A stretch of DNA of 64,000 nucleotides from Caulobacteraceae bacterium (lineage in GTDB: Bacteria; Pseudomonadota; Alphaproteobacteria; Caulobacterales; Aquidulcibacteraceae): positions 1 to 64,000 of the forward strand of contig WRPF01000001.1 in the NCBI GenBank assembly GCA_009773335.1. Reading direction: 5' to 3'. Within the stretch, counting starts at the first letter, position 1. Every line of letters starts with the position of its first letter. The notes beneath the pieces were generated by a model, which was not told where the DNA came from, did not search any database, and worked only from the letters and a program-made list of their open reading frames with translations. The translations under genes and the position numbers were made by a program. This document shows positions 1 to 9,496 of the stretch, one piece after another.

Positions 1-654
1 CTGGCCTCGCCCGATCAGGACGCCGGCGCGGCGCTGGCGTTGCTCGCCGACGCCTTGGGCGCGCCGGCCTCGGGACCGGTCGCCGCGCGGCAGGACTTCC
101 CGGCGCCGAAGGGCGTCCTCTCCCCCGCCGACGTGGGCGTTTCGATTGCGCGTCACATGGCGGCGGGCGCGATCATCGCCGACGACGGCGTCACGGCGGG
201 TCTGCCGGTGTTTTCGATGACGGCGGGGGCCGAACCCCACGACTGGCTGGCGCTGACGGGCGGGGCCATCGGCATCGGCATGCCGCTCGCGGTGGGCGCA
301 GCCGTGGCGGCGCCCGACCGGAAGGTGATCTGCCTCTCGGGCGACGGAGCGGGCATGTATACCAATCAGGCGCTCTGGACGATGGCGCGCGAGAAGCTGG
401 ACGTGCTGACCATCGTGTTCGCCAACCGCAGCTACCGCATCCTCAACATCGAGATGGCGCGGACGGGGGCCGGCAACCCCGGCCCGGCGGCGACCTCAAT
501 GCTCTCGCTCGACAATCCACCCGTGGACTGGGTGAAGCTCGCCGAGGCGCAAGGGGTCACGGCGGCGCGCTGCGAAACCGCCGAGGCGTTCGACACAATG
601 TGTGCTAGAATGCTTGCGATGAAGGGGCCTTCGCTGATCGAGGCAGCCTGTTGA
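1..654 (+). CDS. Thiamine-pyrophosphate enzyme, acetolactate synthase large-subunit-like, C-terminal part (5' truncated by window)
   Basis: Frame open from base 1; GGAIGIGMPLAVGAAVAAPDRKVICLSGDGAGMYTNQALWTMAREKLDV is a TPP-binding GDG motif region. Confidence 0.85.
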   Translation: MASPDQDAGAALALLADALGAPASGPVAARQDFPAPKGVLSPADVGVSIARHMAAGAIIADDGVTAGLPVFSMTAGAEPHDWLALTGGAIGIGMPLAVGAAVAAPDRKVICLSGDGAGMYTNQALWTMAREKLDVLTIVFANRSYRILNIEMARTGAGNPGPAATSMLSLDNPPVDWVKLAEAQGVTAARCETAEAFDTMCARMLAMKGPSLIEAAC

Positions 655-1139
655 GCACAAGCCAACTTCGCCGCATGTTCGCCTTCGAGCGCCGGTCCCT
701 GACCGGCGGCGAGAAGGATCTCGCGCGCGTGGTGTTCGGGCGCGAGATCGATCTGGAGGCGGTGCGCATCCAGCAGGCGCCGCCCGCGCCGTTCGCGGCG
801 ATGGTGCCGCACCGGCGCACGATCGTCTTTTCCATGTGGCGCGCGGCGCGCGATTTTGCCGAAACGGCGCCCGCCGAGCGTGGCTGGTTTGTCCACGAAC
901 TGGCGCACGTCTGGCAGGCCCGGCGCGGGGTGGTGCTGGCGGCGGCGAAACTGAGGGCGCTGGGACGCGAGGCCTACGACTACCGCTGGGAGCCCGGCAA
1001 GAAACTCGGGGACTACAACATCGAGCAGCAGGCCGAGATCGCCCGTCACCTCTATCTCGCCCGTGTCGGGGCGCCTGACCCGGCGGCGCCATCGCGCGAA
1101 CGGCTTGAAGATGTCTGGCCCATTCGCCTGAACGTTTGA
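651..1139 (+). CDS. Conserved hypothetical protein with HELAH (HExxH-type) putative metal-binding motif
   Basis: ORF overlaps the preceding stop; WFVHELAHVWQ motif; compact 162 aa. Confidence 0.6.
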   Translation: MSTSQLRRMFAFERRSLTGGEKDLARVVFGREIDLEAVRIQQAPPAPFAAMVPHRRTIVFSMWRAARDFAETAPAERGWFVHELAHVWQARRGVVLAAAKLRALGREAYDYRWEPGKKLGDYNIEQQAEIARHLYLARVGAPDPAAPSRERLEDVWPIRLNV

Positions 1140-1191
1140 CGCCTCTCACGCCGCGTCCTACCCCGGCGCCTCAATCAACGGAGAGCGGACG

Positions 1192-1650
1192 ATGATCGCG
1201 ATGGCGCCCGTCGGCCATGTACGAGGCGGCCGCAGCGAGGCGGTGGATGACGACTGGGGCGCCAGCCGGGCGCGCATCGACCTCGATCCTGCGCGCTTCG
1301 GTCCGGACGCGCTGGCGGGGCTCGACGGATTCTCGCACGTCGAGGTGATCTTCGTGTTCGACAGGGTCGGCGAGGATGAGATCACGACAGGCGCGCGACA
1401 CCCACGCGGCAACACGGCCTGGCCGAAGGTCGGCATTTTCGCCCAGCGGGGCAAGAACCGGCCCAACCGAATCGGACTGTGTACCTGCCGCGTGATCGCA
1501 GTGGACGGCCTTGCGCTCGATGTCGAAGGGCTCGACGCCATCGACGGATCGCCGGTGCTGGACATCAAGCCGCTGATGAAGGGGTTTCAGCCGCGTGGGG
1601 AGATCCGCGAACCGGCCTGGGTCGAAGAGATCATGAAGGACTACTGGTAA
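1192..1650 (+). CDS. TrmO/TsaA-like (UPF0066) SAM-dependent methyltransferase
   Basis: Motifs GLDGFSHVEVIFVFDRV, ARHPRGN, RGKNRPNRIGLCTCRVI, LDIKPLMKGFQP typical of the TsaA/TrmO family. Confidence 0.85.
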   Translation: MIAMAPVGHVRGGRSEAVDDDWGASRARIDLDPARFGPDALAGLDGFSHVEVIFVFDRVGEDEITTGARHPRGNTAWPKVGIFAQRGKNRPNRIGLCTCRVIAVDGLALDVEGLDAIDGSPVLDIKPLMKGFQPRGEIREPAWVEEIMKDYW

Positions 1651-1651
1651 G

Positions 1652-2830
1652 ATGAGCGACAACGACGACCGCCAGATTCTCGATTCCATCGACCGCTGGC
1701 TGAAGACGAAGGTGGCGCCCGTGGCGGCGCGCTACGAGCAGGACGACGAGTATCCGCAGGGGCTCGTCGATGACATGCGCGAGCTCGGCCTGTTCGGCGC
1801 GCTCATCCATCCCGACCATGGCGGACTCGGGCTTTCGGCGACGACGTATTCGCGCATTGTCGCGCTCATCAGCGAAGAGTGGATGAGCCTCACAGGCGTG
1901 TTCAACACGCACATGATGATGGCGCTGATGGTGCAGCGCTTCGGCACGCAGAAGCAGAAGGATTACTGGCTGCCCAAGTTCGCCAGCGGAACGCTGCGCG
2001 GCGGCCTCGGGCTCACGGAGCCGGACGCCGGCACGGACCTGCAGGGCATCCGCACCCGTGCGACGAAGAAGGGCAACGACACCTACGTCGTCCACGGCGC
2101 CAAAACATGGATCACCAACGTGATCGAGGGACAGTGCCTTGCGCTGCTCGTGAAGACGGATCCCGAGGCGCAGCCGCGCCACAAGGGCATCTCCATGCTC
2201 ATCGCGCCGAAGATCGATCCCGAGACCGGCAAGGCGAAGGCCGGCGTCGCCATCGGCAAGAAGCTCAAGAAGCTCGGCTATCGCGGCGTCGATACGGGCG
2301 AGATCACCTATGACGGCTACGAGGTGGATGCCGAGCTCTCGCTGATCGGCGGCGAGGAAGGCAAGGGCTTCATAATGGCCACGAGCGGCCTCGAACTCGG
2401 CCGTATCAACATCGCCGCGCGCGGTGTGGGCATCGCGCGCCGCGCGTTGCGCGAAAGCGTGCGCTACGCGCAGGAACGCAAGACCATGGGCAAGGCCATC
2501 GCCGAGCATCAGGCGATCCAGCTCAAGCTCGGCGAAATGGCGGCCAAGACGCGCGCCGCTGAACTTCTCGTGGAGGACGCCGCGAAGGCCTTCGACGCGG
2601 GCGGGCGTGTGGACATGGAAGCCGGCATGGCGAAGTGGTTCGCCAGCGAGACCGCTGCAGAAGTGGCCTTCGAGGCCATGCGCATCCACGGCGGCAACGG
2701 CTACTCGAAGGAGTATCCCATCGAACGGCTCTACCGCGACGCCCCCCTCCTCTGCATTGGCGAGGGGACGAATGAAATGCAGCGCATCATCATCGCCCGC
2801 CAGCTCATCGCGCGAAACAAGATCTCATGA
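1652..2830 (+). CDS. Acyl-CoA dehydrogenase
   Basis: Full-length 392 aa; GLTEPDAGTD, IHGGNGYSKEYPIERLYRDAPLLCIGEGTNEMQ. Confidence 0.95.
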   Translation: MSDNDDRQILDSIDRWLKTKVAPVAARYEQDDEYPQGLVDDMRELGLFGALIHPDHGGLGLSATTYSRIVALISEEWMSLTGVFNTHMMMALMVQRFGTQKQKDYWLPKFASGTLRGGLGLTEPDAGTDLQGIRTRATKKGNDTYVVHGAKTWITNVIEGQCLALLVKTDPEAQPRHKGISMLIAPKIDPETGKAKAGVAIGKKLKKLGYRGVDTGEITYDGYEVDAELSLIGGEEGKGFIMATSGLELGRINIAARGVGIARRALRESVRYAQERKTMGKAIAEHQAIQLKLGEMAAKTRAAELLVEDAAKAFDAGGRVDMEAGMAKWFASETAAEVAFEAMRIHGGNGYSKEYPIERLYRDAPLLCIGEGTNEMQRIIIARQLIARNKIS

Positions 2831-3222
2831 AGCCGTCTGACGTGCCGATGATCACCGATGTGACGGTCCGCATTTCCGATGCAGGCGACATGTTCGCGCT
2901 GGAGTTCGAGGGCTCCGACGGAAAGGTCCGCAGCGTAGCGTTGCCGGTGTCCAGCCTCACGAAGCTGGTTTCGGGACTGATGTGGGCCGGGGCGGAAAGC
3001 GCGGAACGGCGCGTGACCCCGCCACTTTCGCTCGCCGAACGCGAGACGCTGCAGCACGGCGCGCGCACTATGTCGGACTGGCGCGTGACGCCATCGGCGG
3101 ATGGGCGTGACACGGTGCTTGAAGTGGAGTCAGGAGCGGCGCTGCTCTGCGTGCGCGTCCCGCCGGTCGCCGCACGACTTCTCGGGCTTGCCCTTCAGGC
3201 GGCGCCGGGGGATCTCAGCTAA
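2827..3222 (+). CDS. Hypothetical protein
   Basis: ATGA overlap with acyl-CoA dehydrogenase stop; uninterrupted 131 aa ORF. Confidence 0.6.
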   Translation: MKPSDVPMITDVTVRISDAGDMFALEFEGSDGKVRSVALPVSSLTKLVSGLMWAGAESAERRVTPPLSLAERETLQHGARTMSDWRVTPSADGRDTVLEVESGAALLCVRVPPVAARLLGLALQAAPGDLS

Positions 3223-3232
3223 CGCCCTTCGT

Positions 3233-4489
3233 TTATATCGTCGCGCGCATCTCGGCCCATGCGCGCGCAAGATCGTCGCGGGCCGACGGCGGCGCGACCG
3301 AGGCGAGGGCCTCGGCGCGCGCGTCGATGTCGAGCGGGGCCAGATCGACGGTCCCGAATTCGGTGACGATGATTGGCGCGTCCGCGCGCGACACGGTGAC
3401 GGCGTGCGCCGAAAGGCGCGGCACGATGCGCGAGACGCCGCCCTTGCCTTCGGCCTGCAGCATCACGATTGGGCGCCCGCCGCGCGACGTGCGCGCGCCG
3501 CGGATGAAATCGACCAGCCCGCCCACGCCCGAGATCTGTTCAGCGCCGGCGTACTCGGCGTTCACCTGGCCGAAGAGATCCACCTCGAGTGCCGCGTTGA
3601 TGGCGACGAGACGTTCGATGCGCGCAAGTGCTGCGGCGCCATGGGTCTCGGGGACGCCGACGAGCGAAAGGCGCGGCTCTGCGGCGATCCGGCGGTAGAA
3701 CGCCGCGTCACCGACGGCGATGCCGGCGCGGATCGCGGCGGGTTCATCGGCGATGGCGCCGGCGTCCGCAAGCATGAGATGTGACGGCGCGACGAGGCCT
3801 GAGTGGATACGCAGATTGCGCCGCGCCGCGAGCGCCTCGACGGCGGCCAGCGGCAGCTTGCCGATGCCGGTCTGGATCGTGTCGCCGTCTTCTATGAGCG
3901 CCGCCACGCGCGCCGCGATGGCCTGTGCGGCGGCGTTCGCAGGCGCTCCCGCGAGCGTCGGCAGGGCCGTGTCCGACTCGACGATCGCGTCGAACGCCGA
4001 CAGCGGCACGCGCGGCGCACCGGCGATGGCAGGCATCGCGTGATTGACGATCGCGAGTTTGAAACCCGTCCGCGCCAGCATCGCCGGCGGCGCATCGGCG
4101 GCGAGGCCGAAGGAGCAGAGCCCTTGCGCATCCGGCGCGCTCACCGTGAAGACGCCCGCCGTCGCGCCCTCGGCGACAAGCGCTGCGAATGCTGCGGAGT
4201 AGTGCAGCGGGCGCACGCGCGTGCGTCCCGCCGCGAGCCCCGCGCGCCAGTCCGGCGACAGCATGAAGAGTTCCATGCGCGCTTCGGGATGAAGGCTCGC
4301 ATAGTCGAGACGGTTCACGCCGGGAATGAAGAGGCCTGCGAAGGACAGTGCGGCGGCGGTCTCCGGCGTCGCGCGCCACGCGTCGTGCAGCACGAGAGGT
4401 TCAGCAGGGCCTGCGGACAAAAAGACCCGTCCGTCGGGGGCGTGACGGGCGAGTTCTGCGACGGCCTCGTGCGGCGTGATCGTCTTCAT
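3233..4489 (-). CDS. Acetyl-CoA hydrolase/transferase family protein (4-hydroxybutyrate CoA-transferase-like)
   Basis: 418 aa; DGDTIQTGIGKLPLAAVEAL, GQVNAEYAGAEQISGVGGLVDFIRGA. Confidence 0.85.
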   Translation of the reverse strand: MKTITPHEAVAELARHAPDGRVFLSAGPAEPLVLHDAWRATPETAAALSFAGLFIPGVNRLDYASLHPEARMELFMLSPDWRAGLAAGRTRVRPLHYSAAFAALVAEGATAGVFTVSAPDAQGLCSFGLAADAPPAMLARTGFKLAIVNHAMPAIAGAPRVPLSAFDAIVESDTALPTLAGAPANAAAQAIAARVAALIEDGDTIQTGIGKLPLAAVEALAARRNLRIHSGLVAPSHLMLADAGAIADEPAAIRAGIAVGDAAFYRRIAAEPRLSLVGVPETHGAAALARIERLVAINAALEVDLFGQVNAEYAGAEQISGVGGLVDFIRGARTSRGGRPIVMLQAEGKGGVSRIVPRLSAHAVTVSRADAPIIVTEFGTVDLAPLDIDARAEALASVAPPSARDDLARAWAEMRATI

Positions 4490-5430
4490 GGAAAGCGCGG
4501 CGTCCGCTTGGCGAGGAACGCCGTGGAGCCCTCGCGAAAATCCGGGCCTTCAAAGGCGTCGGCGAACAGCGCGCGACTTTCCGCCGTATCGTCGATGGCG
4601 CCGTCGCGCAGCATCGCCATGACCTGCTTCACGGCGCGCGCCGTGAAGCCTGATGCGCTGGCGAGTTCCGCTTCAAAGGCGCCGACAGCGCCGTCGAGCG
4701 CGGCATCTCCGTGCGCGGCGTCGACCAGGCCGATGCGCAGTGCTTCCTCAGCGTCGATGAGCCCGCCCGTGAACAGGATGCGCTTTGCCGCCGAGGGACC
4801 AACCGCCTGCACGAGCCGGCGCGTGTCCGAGACGCCGTACGCGAGGCCGAGCTTCGCGGGCGTGACGCCGAAGCGGGCGTCCGTCGCGGCAAACCGCAGA
4901 TCGCAGCAGAGCGCCAGCGCGCATCCTCCGCCGACACATGCGCCGCGGATGACGGCGAGCGAGGGCTTCGAGAAGGATTCGAGCGCCGCCATGGCGCGCG
5001 CCATCACCGCCTGATTGGCGAGCGCGGCTTCGCGGGTGGCGTAGGTGGTCTCGAACTCGGCGATGTCGGCGCCTGCGGCGAAATGCGCGCCCGCGCCCCG
5101 CACGACGAGCAGGCGCACGTCTGGATCAGCGTCGACCTGCGCCACCAGATCCGGGATGGCGCGCCACATGGCCAGCGAGAGCGCATTGCGCTTGGCAGGG
5201 CGGTTGAGGACCAGTTCGGCCCTGCGGCCCGTGCGGGCGAGGTAGATGTCGGCTGACTCGGACAGTGTGGCCTCCGGGGCGGGCTCCTGACGCACGGCTT
5301 GCCGAGCCGAAGCTTGCGAAGCAAGTTTTACATGGTCCGCCTTCGCCCTCGCGGGCTTCGGCGCGACAGCCTTCACTCGCTTCGCATGAAGGATTGGGGC
5401 TGGCCTGCCGAGCCGAAGCTTGCGAAGCAA
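4486..5430 (-). CDS. Enoyl-CoA hydratase/isomerase family protein (true start probably downstream of 5430)
   Basis: Crotonase motifs GAGAHFAAGADIAEF, GACVGGGCALALCCDLRFA; the N-terminal extension covers a direct repeat so the start is uncertain. Confidence 0.85.
   Translation of the reverse strand: MLRKLRLGRPAPILHAKRVKAVAPKPARAKADHVKLASQASARQAVRQEPAPEATLSESADIYLARTGRRAELVLNRPAKRNALSLAMWRAIPDLVAQVDADPDVRLLVVRGAGAHFAAGADIAEFETTYATREAALANQAVMARAMAALESFSKPSLAVIRGACVGGGCALALCCDLRFAATDARFGVTPAKLGLAYGVSDTRRLVQAVGPSAAKRILFTGGLIDAEEALRIGLVDAAHGDAALDGAVGAFEAELASASGFTARAVKQVMAMLRDGAIDDTAESRALFADAFEGPDFREGSTAFLAKRTPRFP
5300..5325 (+). repeat. 26-bp direct repeat copy 1 (contains small hairpin CTTGC-GAA-GCAAG)
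   Basis: TGCCGAGCCGAAGCTTGCGAAGCAAG identical to 5406-5431. Confidence 0.9.
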
Positions 5431-5431
5431 G
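5406..5431 (+). repeat. 26-bp direct repeat copy 2
   Basis: TGCCGAGCCGAAGCTTGCGAAGCAAG identical to 5300-5325. Confidence 0.9.
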
Positions 5432-5438
5432 CGAAGGC

Positions 5439-5513
5439 TGGTGGGCGGTGAGGGGATCGAACCCCCGACCCTCTCGGTGTAAACGAGACGCTCTACCGCT
5501 GAGCTAACCGCCC
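5439..5513 (-). tRNA. tRNA-Val (anticodon TAC), CCA encoded
   Basis: Reverse complement GGGCGGTTAGCTCAGCGGTAGAGCGTCTCGTTTACACCGAGAGGGTCGGGGGTTCGATCCCCTCACCGCCCACCA folds as a cloverleaf. Confidence 0.95.
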
Positions 5514-5646
5514 ACTTGGCCTGCCGGCCGGCCCTGTCTTAGCCGCGCGCCGCCGCCGGGCAAGGGCCGCCCCGCCGTGGCGCATCCAGTTTCACCAATC
5601 GGCTTGACCGAGGAATCCCCAAGCCCTATGCCCCCGCTTCCCCCAA

Positions 5647-5723
<77 letters not shown>

Positions 5724-5913
5724 TGGGGCGCATCCCCCAGATTGCCGATAGCCTCCTCGTGCCGGGGGCGTCGGCCTGTTGGCCGACCCCGAATGCTGAC
5801 CGACCCCGCGTCCTTTCGCACCCGCAGCACGGTTGCCACCCAACGAGGGCGCCGGTAGCTTCCGCCCCGCTGATTTGCCCGGTCGACCGCCGGCCCCGAG
5901 GACCAACGCCGCC

Positions 5914-6279
5914 ATGAACGGACTGCTCGTCGAATACCTCCCGATCGTGATTTTCCTCGTGATCGCCGCAGCCATGGGCGTCGGCTTCATGGCCGCAGCG
6001 TGGGTGCTGGCGCCCAAGAGTCCGGACAAGGAGAAAGTCTCGGCCTACGAGTGCGGCTTCAATGCGTTCGACGACGCGCGCATGAAGTTCGACGTGAAGT
6101 TCTATCTCGTCGCCATCCTGTTCATCATCTTCGACCTCGAGGTCGCATTCCTGTTCCCGTGGGCGATCACGCTTGAGCAGGGCAATCTCTTCGCCTTCTG
6201 GTCGATGATGACGTTTCTCGGCGTGCTGACGATCGGTTTCATCTACGAATGGAAGAAGGGCGCGCTCGAATGGCAATAG
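5914..6279 (+). CDS. nuoA: NADH-quinone oxidoreductase subunit A
   Basis: [25 protein letters not shown]...[44 protein letters not shown]. Confidence 0.96.
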   Translation: MNGLLVEYLPIVIFLVIAAAMGVGFMAAAWVLAPKSPDKEKVSAYECGFNAFDDARMKFDVKFYLVAILFIIFDLEVAFLFPWAITLEQGNLFAFWSMMTFLGVLTIGFIYEWKKGALEWQ

Positions 6280-6830
6280 TGCCTGCAAACGCTGCCGGAC
6301 GCGCGGGCGTCGAGGGCGGGTTCCCGGTGAAGCCGGACGATCCGTTCTACACGGGCCTGTCGAATGAACTCGCCGACAAGGGCTTTCTCGTTGCAGCGGC
6401 CGACGATCTCATCACGTGGGCCCGAACGGGCTCGCTGATGTGGATGACGTTCGGCCTCGCGTGCTGTGCGGTCGAGATGATGCAGATGGCGATGCCGCGC
6501 TATGACGTGGAGCGCTTCGGCTTTGCGCCGCGCGGCAGTCCGCGCCAGTCCGACGTGATGATCGTGGCGGGCACGCTGACCAACAAGATGGCGCCGGCCC
6601 TGCGCAAGGTTTACGACCAGATGCCGAACCCGCGGTACGTGATCTCGATGGGATCGTGCGCAAACGGCGGCGGCTACTACCACTACAGCTACGCCGTCGT
6701 GCGCGGCTGTGACCGCGTGGTGCCGGTGGACATCTACGTGCCGGGCTGCCCGCCGACGGCCGAAGCGCTACTCTACGGCGTTCTCGCGCTGCAGAAGAAG
6801 ATCCGGCGCGAGGGAACCATCGAACGATGA
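6270..6830 (+). CDS. nuoB: NADH-quinone oxidoreductase subunit B
   Basis: [62 protein letters not shown]. Confidence 0.97.
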   Translation: MAIVPANAAGRAGVEGGFPVKPDDPFYTGLSNELADKGFLVAAADDLITWARTGSLMWMTFGLACCAVEMMQMAMPRYDVERFGFAPRGSPRQSDVMIVAGTLTNKMAPALRKVYDQMPNPRYVISMGSCANGGGYYHYSYAVVRGCDRVVPVDIYVPGCPPTAEALLYGVLALQKKIRREGTIER

Positions 6831-7447
6831 CCGACGTCGTGAAACCGCTGACGCCAGCCGAAGAACTGGCGATGCACGTGTCGGGCGCCATGCCCGGCGC
6901 GGTGGACAATACGGTCATTGCATTCGACGAGGTGACCCTGGAGGCCAAGGCCGACCAGATCATCCCGTTGCTGATCTTCCTGCGCGACGATCCGCGTTGC
7001 CAGTTCCAGACGCTGATCGACATCTGCGGCGTGGACTATCCCGAACGCGTGCAGCGCTTCGACGTGGTCTACCATCTGCTGTCGATGCGGAAGAACAAGC
7101 GCATCCGCATCAAGATCCGCACCGATGAAACCACGCCGGTGAGCTCCGCGATTCCCGTCTATCCCGCCGCCGACTGGTTCGAGCGCGAGACGTTCGACAT
7201 GTACGGCGTGCTGTTCAACGGCCACCCGGACCTGCGCCGCCTGCTCACGGACTACGGCTTCCAGGGCTTCCCGCTGCGCAAGGACTTTCCGCTCACGGGG
7301 CACGTTGAAGTGCGCTACGACCCCGAACAGCAGCGCGTGGTCTACGAGCCCGTGAAGCTTCCGCAGGCGTACCGCAATTTCGATTTCCTCTCGCCGTGGG
7401 AGGGGATGAACGAAATCCTGCCCGGCGACGAAAAGGCCAAGGGCTAG
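6827..7447 (+). CDS. nuoC: NADH-quinone oxidoreductase subunit C
   Basis: [65 protein letters not shown]. Confidence 0.96.
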   Translation: MTDVVKPLTPAEELAMHVSGAMPGAVDNTVIAFDEVTLEAKADQIIPLLIFLRDDPRCQFQTLIDICGVDYPERVQRFDVVYHLLSMRKNKRIRIKIRTDETTPVSSAIPVYPAADWFERETFDMYGVLFNGHPDLRRLLTDYGFQGFPLRKDFPLTGHVEVRYDPEQQRVVYEPVKLPQAYRNFDFLSPWEGMNEILPGDEKAKG

Positions 7448-7480
7448 GCGAATGGCGAATGGCGAGTGGCGAATGGGGGG
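7448..7480 (+). repeat. Left arm of perfect 33-bp terminal inverted repeat (heptamer-built)
   Basis: GCGAAT GGCGAAT GGCGAGT GGCGAAT GGGGGG; exact reverse complement of 7876-7908. Confidence 0.95.
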
Positions 7481-7485
7481 GCAAA

Positions 7486-7875
7486 GTGAGCGACGCGCGC
7501 ATACGCTCCTATCGCGACCTGACCATCTGGCAGGATGCGATGACGCTCGCCGAAACGGTCTATCGGCTCACGTCTGCTTTTCCGAAAGACGAACTCTATG
7601 GAATGACTTCGCAGATGCGGAGGGCTTCCGTCTCAATTGCTGCAAACATCGCCGAGGGGCACGGTCGAGAGCATACCAAGCCTTTCATTCAGTTTCTCCG
7701 AATTGCGCAGGGGTCGCTCAAGGAACTGGAAACGCATTTTCTGCTCGCCGAACGGGTGGGTTTGTTGGCGTCGGAGCAGACGGCGGAACCCATCATCCAA
7801 TGCACCTCTCTTGGAAAGCGGATGCGATCCCTGATCCGCTCGCTGCAGGAGCGCATCGGCGCCACAAAAGATTGA
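7486..7875 (+). CDS. Four-helix-bundle protein, 23S rRNA intervening-sequence protein (S23/IVP) family
   Basis: IRSYRDLTIWQDAMTLAETVYRLTSAFPKDELYGMTSQMRRASVSIAANIAEGHGREHTKPFIQFLRIAQGSLKELETHFLLAERVGLL matches the family hallmark (YGLTSQxRRAxVSIxxNIAEG). Confidence 0.92.
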   Translation: MSDARIRSYRDLTIWQDAMTLAETVYRLTSAFPKDELYGMTSQMRRASVSIAANIAEGHGREHTKPFIQFLRIAQGSLKELETHFLLAERVGLLASEQTAEPIIQCTSLGKRMRSLIRSLQERIGATKD

Positions 7876-7908
7876 CCCCCCATTCGCCACTCGCCATTCG
7901 CCATTCGC
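7876..7908 (-). repeat. Right arm of perfect 33-bp terminal inverted repeat
   Basis: CCCCCCATTCGCCACTCGCCATTCGCCATTCGC, reverse complement of 7448-7480. Confidence 0.95.
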
Positions 7909-7923
7909 GCCGGGAGGCAATTC

Positions 7924-9135
7924 ATGGCTGACGACGCAACCAATCTCCCCGCGCTTGAAGAAGAAAAGCGCACTTTCACGATCAACTTTGGGCCGCAGCA
8001 TCCTGCCGCGCACGGCGTTTTGCGTCTGGTTCTGGAACTGGACGGCGAAGTCGTCGAGCGCGTCGATCCGCATATCGGCCTGCTGCATCGCGGCACCGAG
8101 AAGCTGATCGAGTACAAGACGTATCTCCAGGCGCTGCCGTACTTCGACCGCCTCGACTACGTCGCGCCGATGAACCAGGAGCACGCCTTCTGCCTGGCGA
8201 TCGAGAAGATGCTCGGCATCGAAGTCCCGCGCCGCGCCTCGATCATCCGCGTGCTCTTCTCCGAAATCGGCCGCGTCCTCAGCCACATCCTCAACGTCAC
8301 CACGCAGGCGCTCGACGTCGGCGCGCTGACCCCGCCGGTGTGGGGCTTCGAGGAACGCGAAAAGCTGATGATCTTCTACGAGCGCGCCTCGGGAAGCCGT
8401 CTGCACGCGAACTATTTCCGGCCGGGCGGCGTCCACCAGGATCTCACGCCGCAGCTGATCGCCGACATCGCCCGATGGGCTGAAGAATTTCCGAAGGCGC
8501 TCGACGACATCGAGACACTGCTGACCGGCAACCGCATCTTCAAGCAGCGCAACGTCGACATCGGCGTGGTCAGCGTCGAGGACGCCTACGCCTACGGCTT
8601 CACCGGCGTGATGGTGCGCGGCTCCGGCATGGCGTGGGATCTGCGCCGGTCGCAACCCTACGAGATCTACGACGAACTGAAGTTCAAGATTCCCGTCGGA
8701 AAGAACGGCGATTGCTACGACCGCTATCTGTGCCGCTGCGACGAGATGCGCGAGAGCGTCGAGATCATCAAGCAGTGCTGCGCGCTGCTGGCGACGACGC
8801 CCGGCCCGGTGCTGCCGGAGCGCTCGAAGGTCGTGCCCCCGCGCCGCGCCGAGATGAAGAACTCGATGGAAGCGCTCATCCATCACTTCAAGCTTTACAC
8901 TGAAGGCTTCCACGTCGGCCCGGGTGAAGTCTATGCGTGCGTCGAGGCGCCGAAGGGTGAGTTCGGCGTCTATCTCGTGGCCGACGGCACGAACCGTCCG
9001 TACCGCGTGAAGATCAAGGCGCCGGGCTTCCCGCACCTGCAGGCGATGGACCACCTCTGCAAGGGCCACATGCTCGCCGACGTGTCCGCCATCCTCGGCT
9101 CGCTCGACATCGTGTTCGGGGAAATCGATCGTTGA
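7924..9135 (+). CDS. nuoD: NADH-quinone oxidoreductase subunit D
   Basis: [63 protein letters not shown]; 403 aa. Confidence 0.98.
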   Translation: MADDATNLPALEEEKRTFTINFGPQHPAAHGVLRLVLELDGEVVERVDPHIGLLHRGTEKLIEYKTYLQALPYFDRLDYVAPMNQEHAFCLAIEKMLGIEVPRRASIIRVLFSEIGRVLSHILNVTTQALDVGALTPPVWGFEEREKLMIFYERASGSRLHANYFRPGGVHQDLTPQLIADIARWAEEFPKALDDIETLLTGNRIFKQRNVDIGVVSVEDAYAYGFTGVMVRGSGMAWDLRRSQPYEIYDELKFKIPVGKNGDCYDRYLCRCDEMRESVEIIKQCCALLATTPGPVLPERSKVVPPRRAEMKNSMEALIHHFKLYTEGFHVGPGEVYACVEAPKGEFGVYLVADGTNRPYRVKIKAPGFPHLQAMDHLCKGHMLADVSAILGSLDIVFGEIDR

Positions 9136-9464
9136 CGCCAGCTGAAGTCGTGCAGGCCCAGCTCGACGCCTACAACGCGCAGGACGTCGATGCGCTGTGC
9201 GCCTCCTATACCGAGGACTGCGTGCTTGCGGGCTTCAACGGCGATGTCACGTCACGCGGCCGCCACAGCCTGCGCGAGCGTCATGTGAACCTGTTCGCGC
9301 AGTTTCCGCAGAACAAAGCGCGACTCGTGCACCGTGCGGTGGCAGGCGACTACGTGATCGACCATGAGCACGTGACGCGCGCGCCCGGCGGCGAGGAATT
9401 CGAAGTCGTGGTGGTCTATGCATTCCGCGACGGGCTCATCGCGCGCGCGGATTTCATCAGGTAA
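9132..9464 (+). CDS. NTF2/SnoaL-like domain protein
   Basis: [43 protein letters not shown]...ADFIR; overlaps nuoD stop. Confidence 0.8.
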   Translation: MTPAEVVQAQLDAYNAQDVDALCASYTEDCVLAGFNGDVTSRGRHSLRERHVNLFAQFPQNKARLVHRAVAGDYVIDHEHVTRAPGGEEFEVVVVYAFRDGLIARADFIR

Positions 9465-9496
9465 GCTCACGGCGTCGCCGCGCGAGGGGGCTACCG

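Larger units (their letters stand above)
7448..7908 (+). mobile_element. IVS-like element: four-helix-bundle gene bounded by 33-bp inverted repeats, between nuoC and nuoD
   Basis: Perfect inverted repeat abuts nuoC stop (7445-7447); right end lies just before the nuoD ribosome-binding site; carries a 23S-rRNA-IVP-family ORF. Confidence 0.7.

Noticed and set aside
1631-2689. 352-aa ORF antisense to acyl-CoA dehydrogenase
   Set aside because: Shadow ORF on a well-supported gene.
7633-9069. 478-aa ORF antisense to nuoD and the IVP element
   Set aside because: Shadow of nuoD; no recognisable domain.
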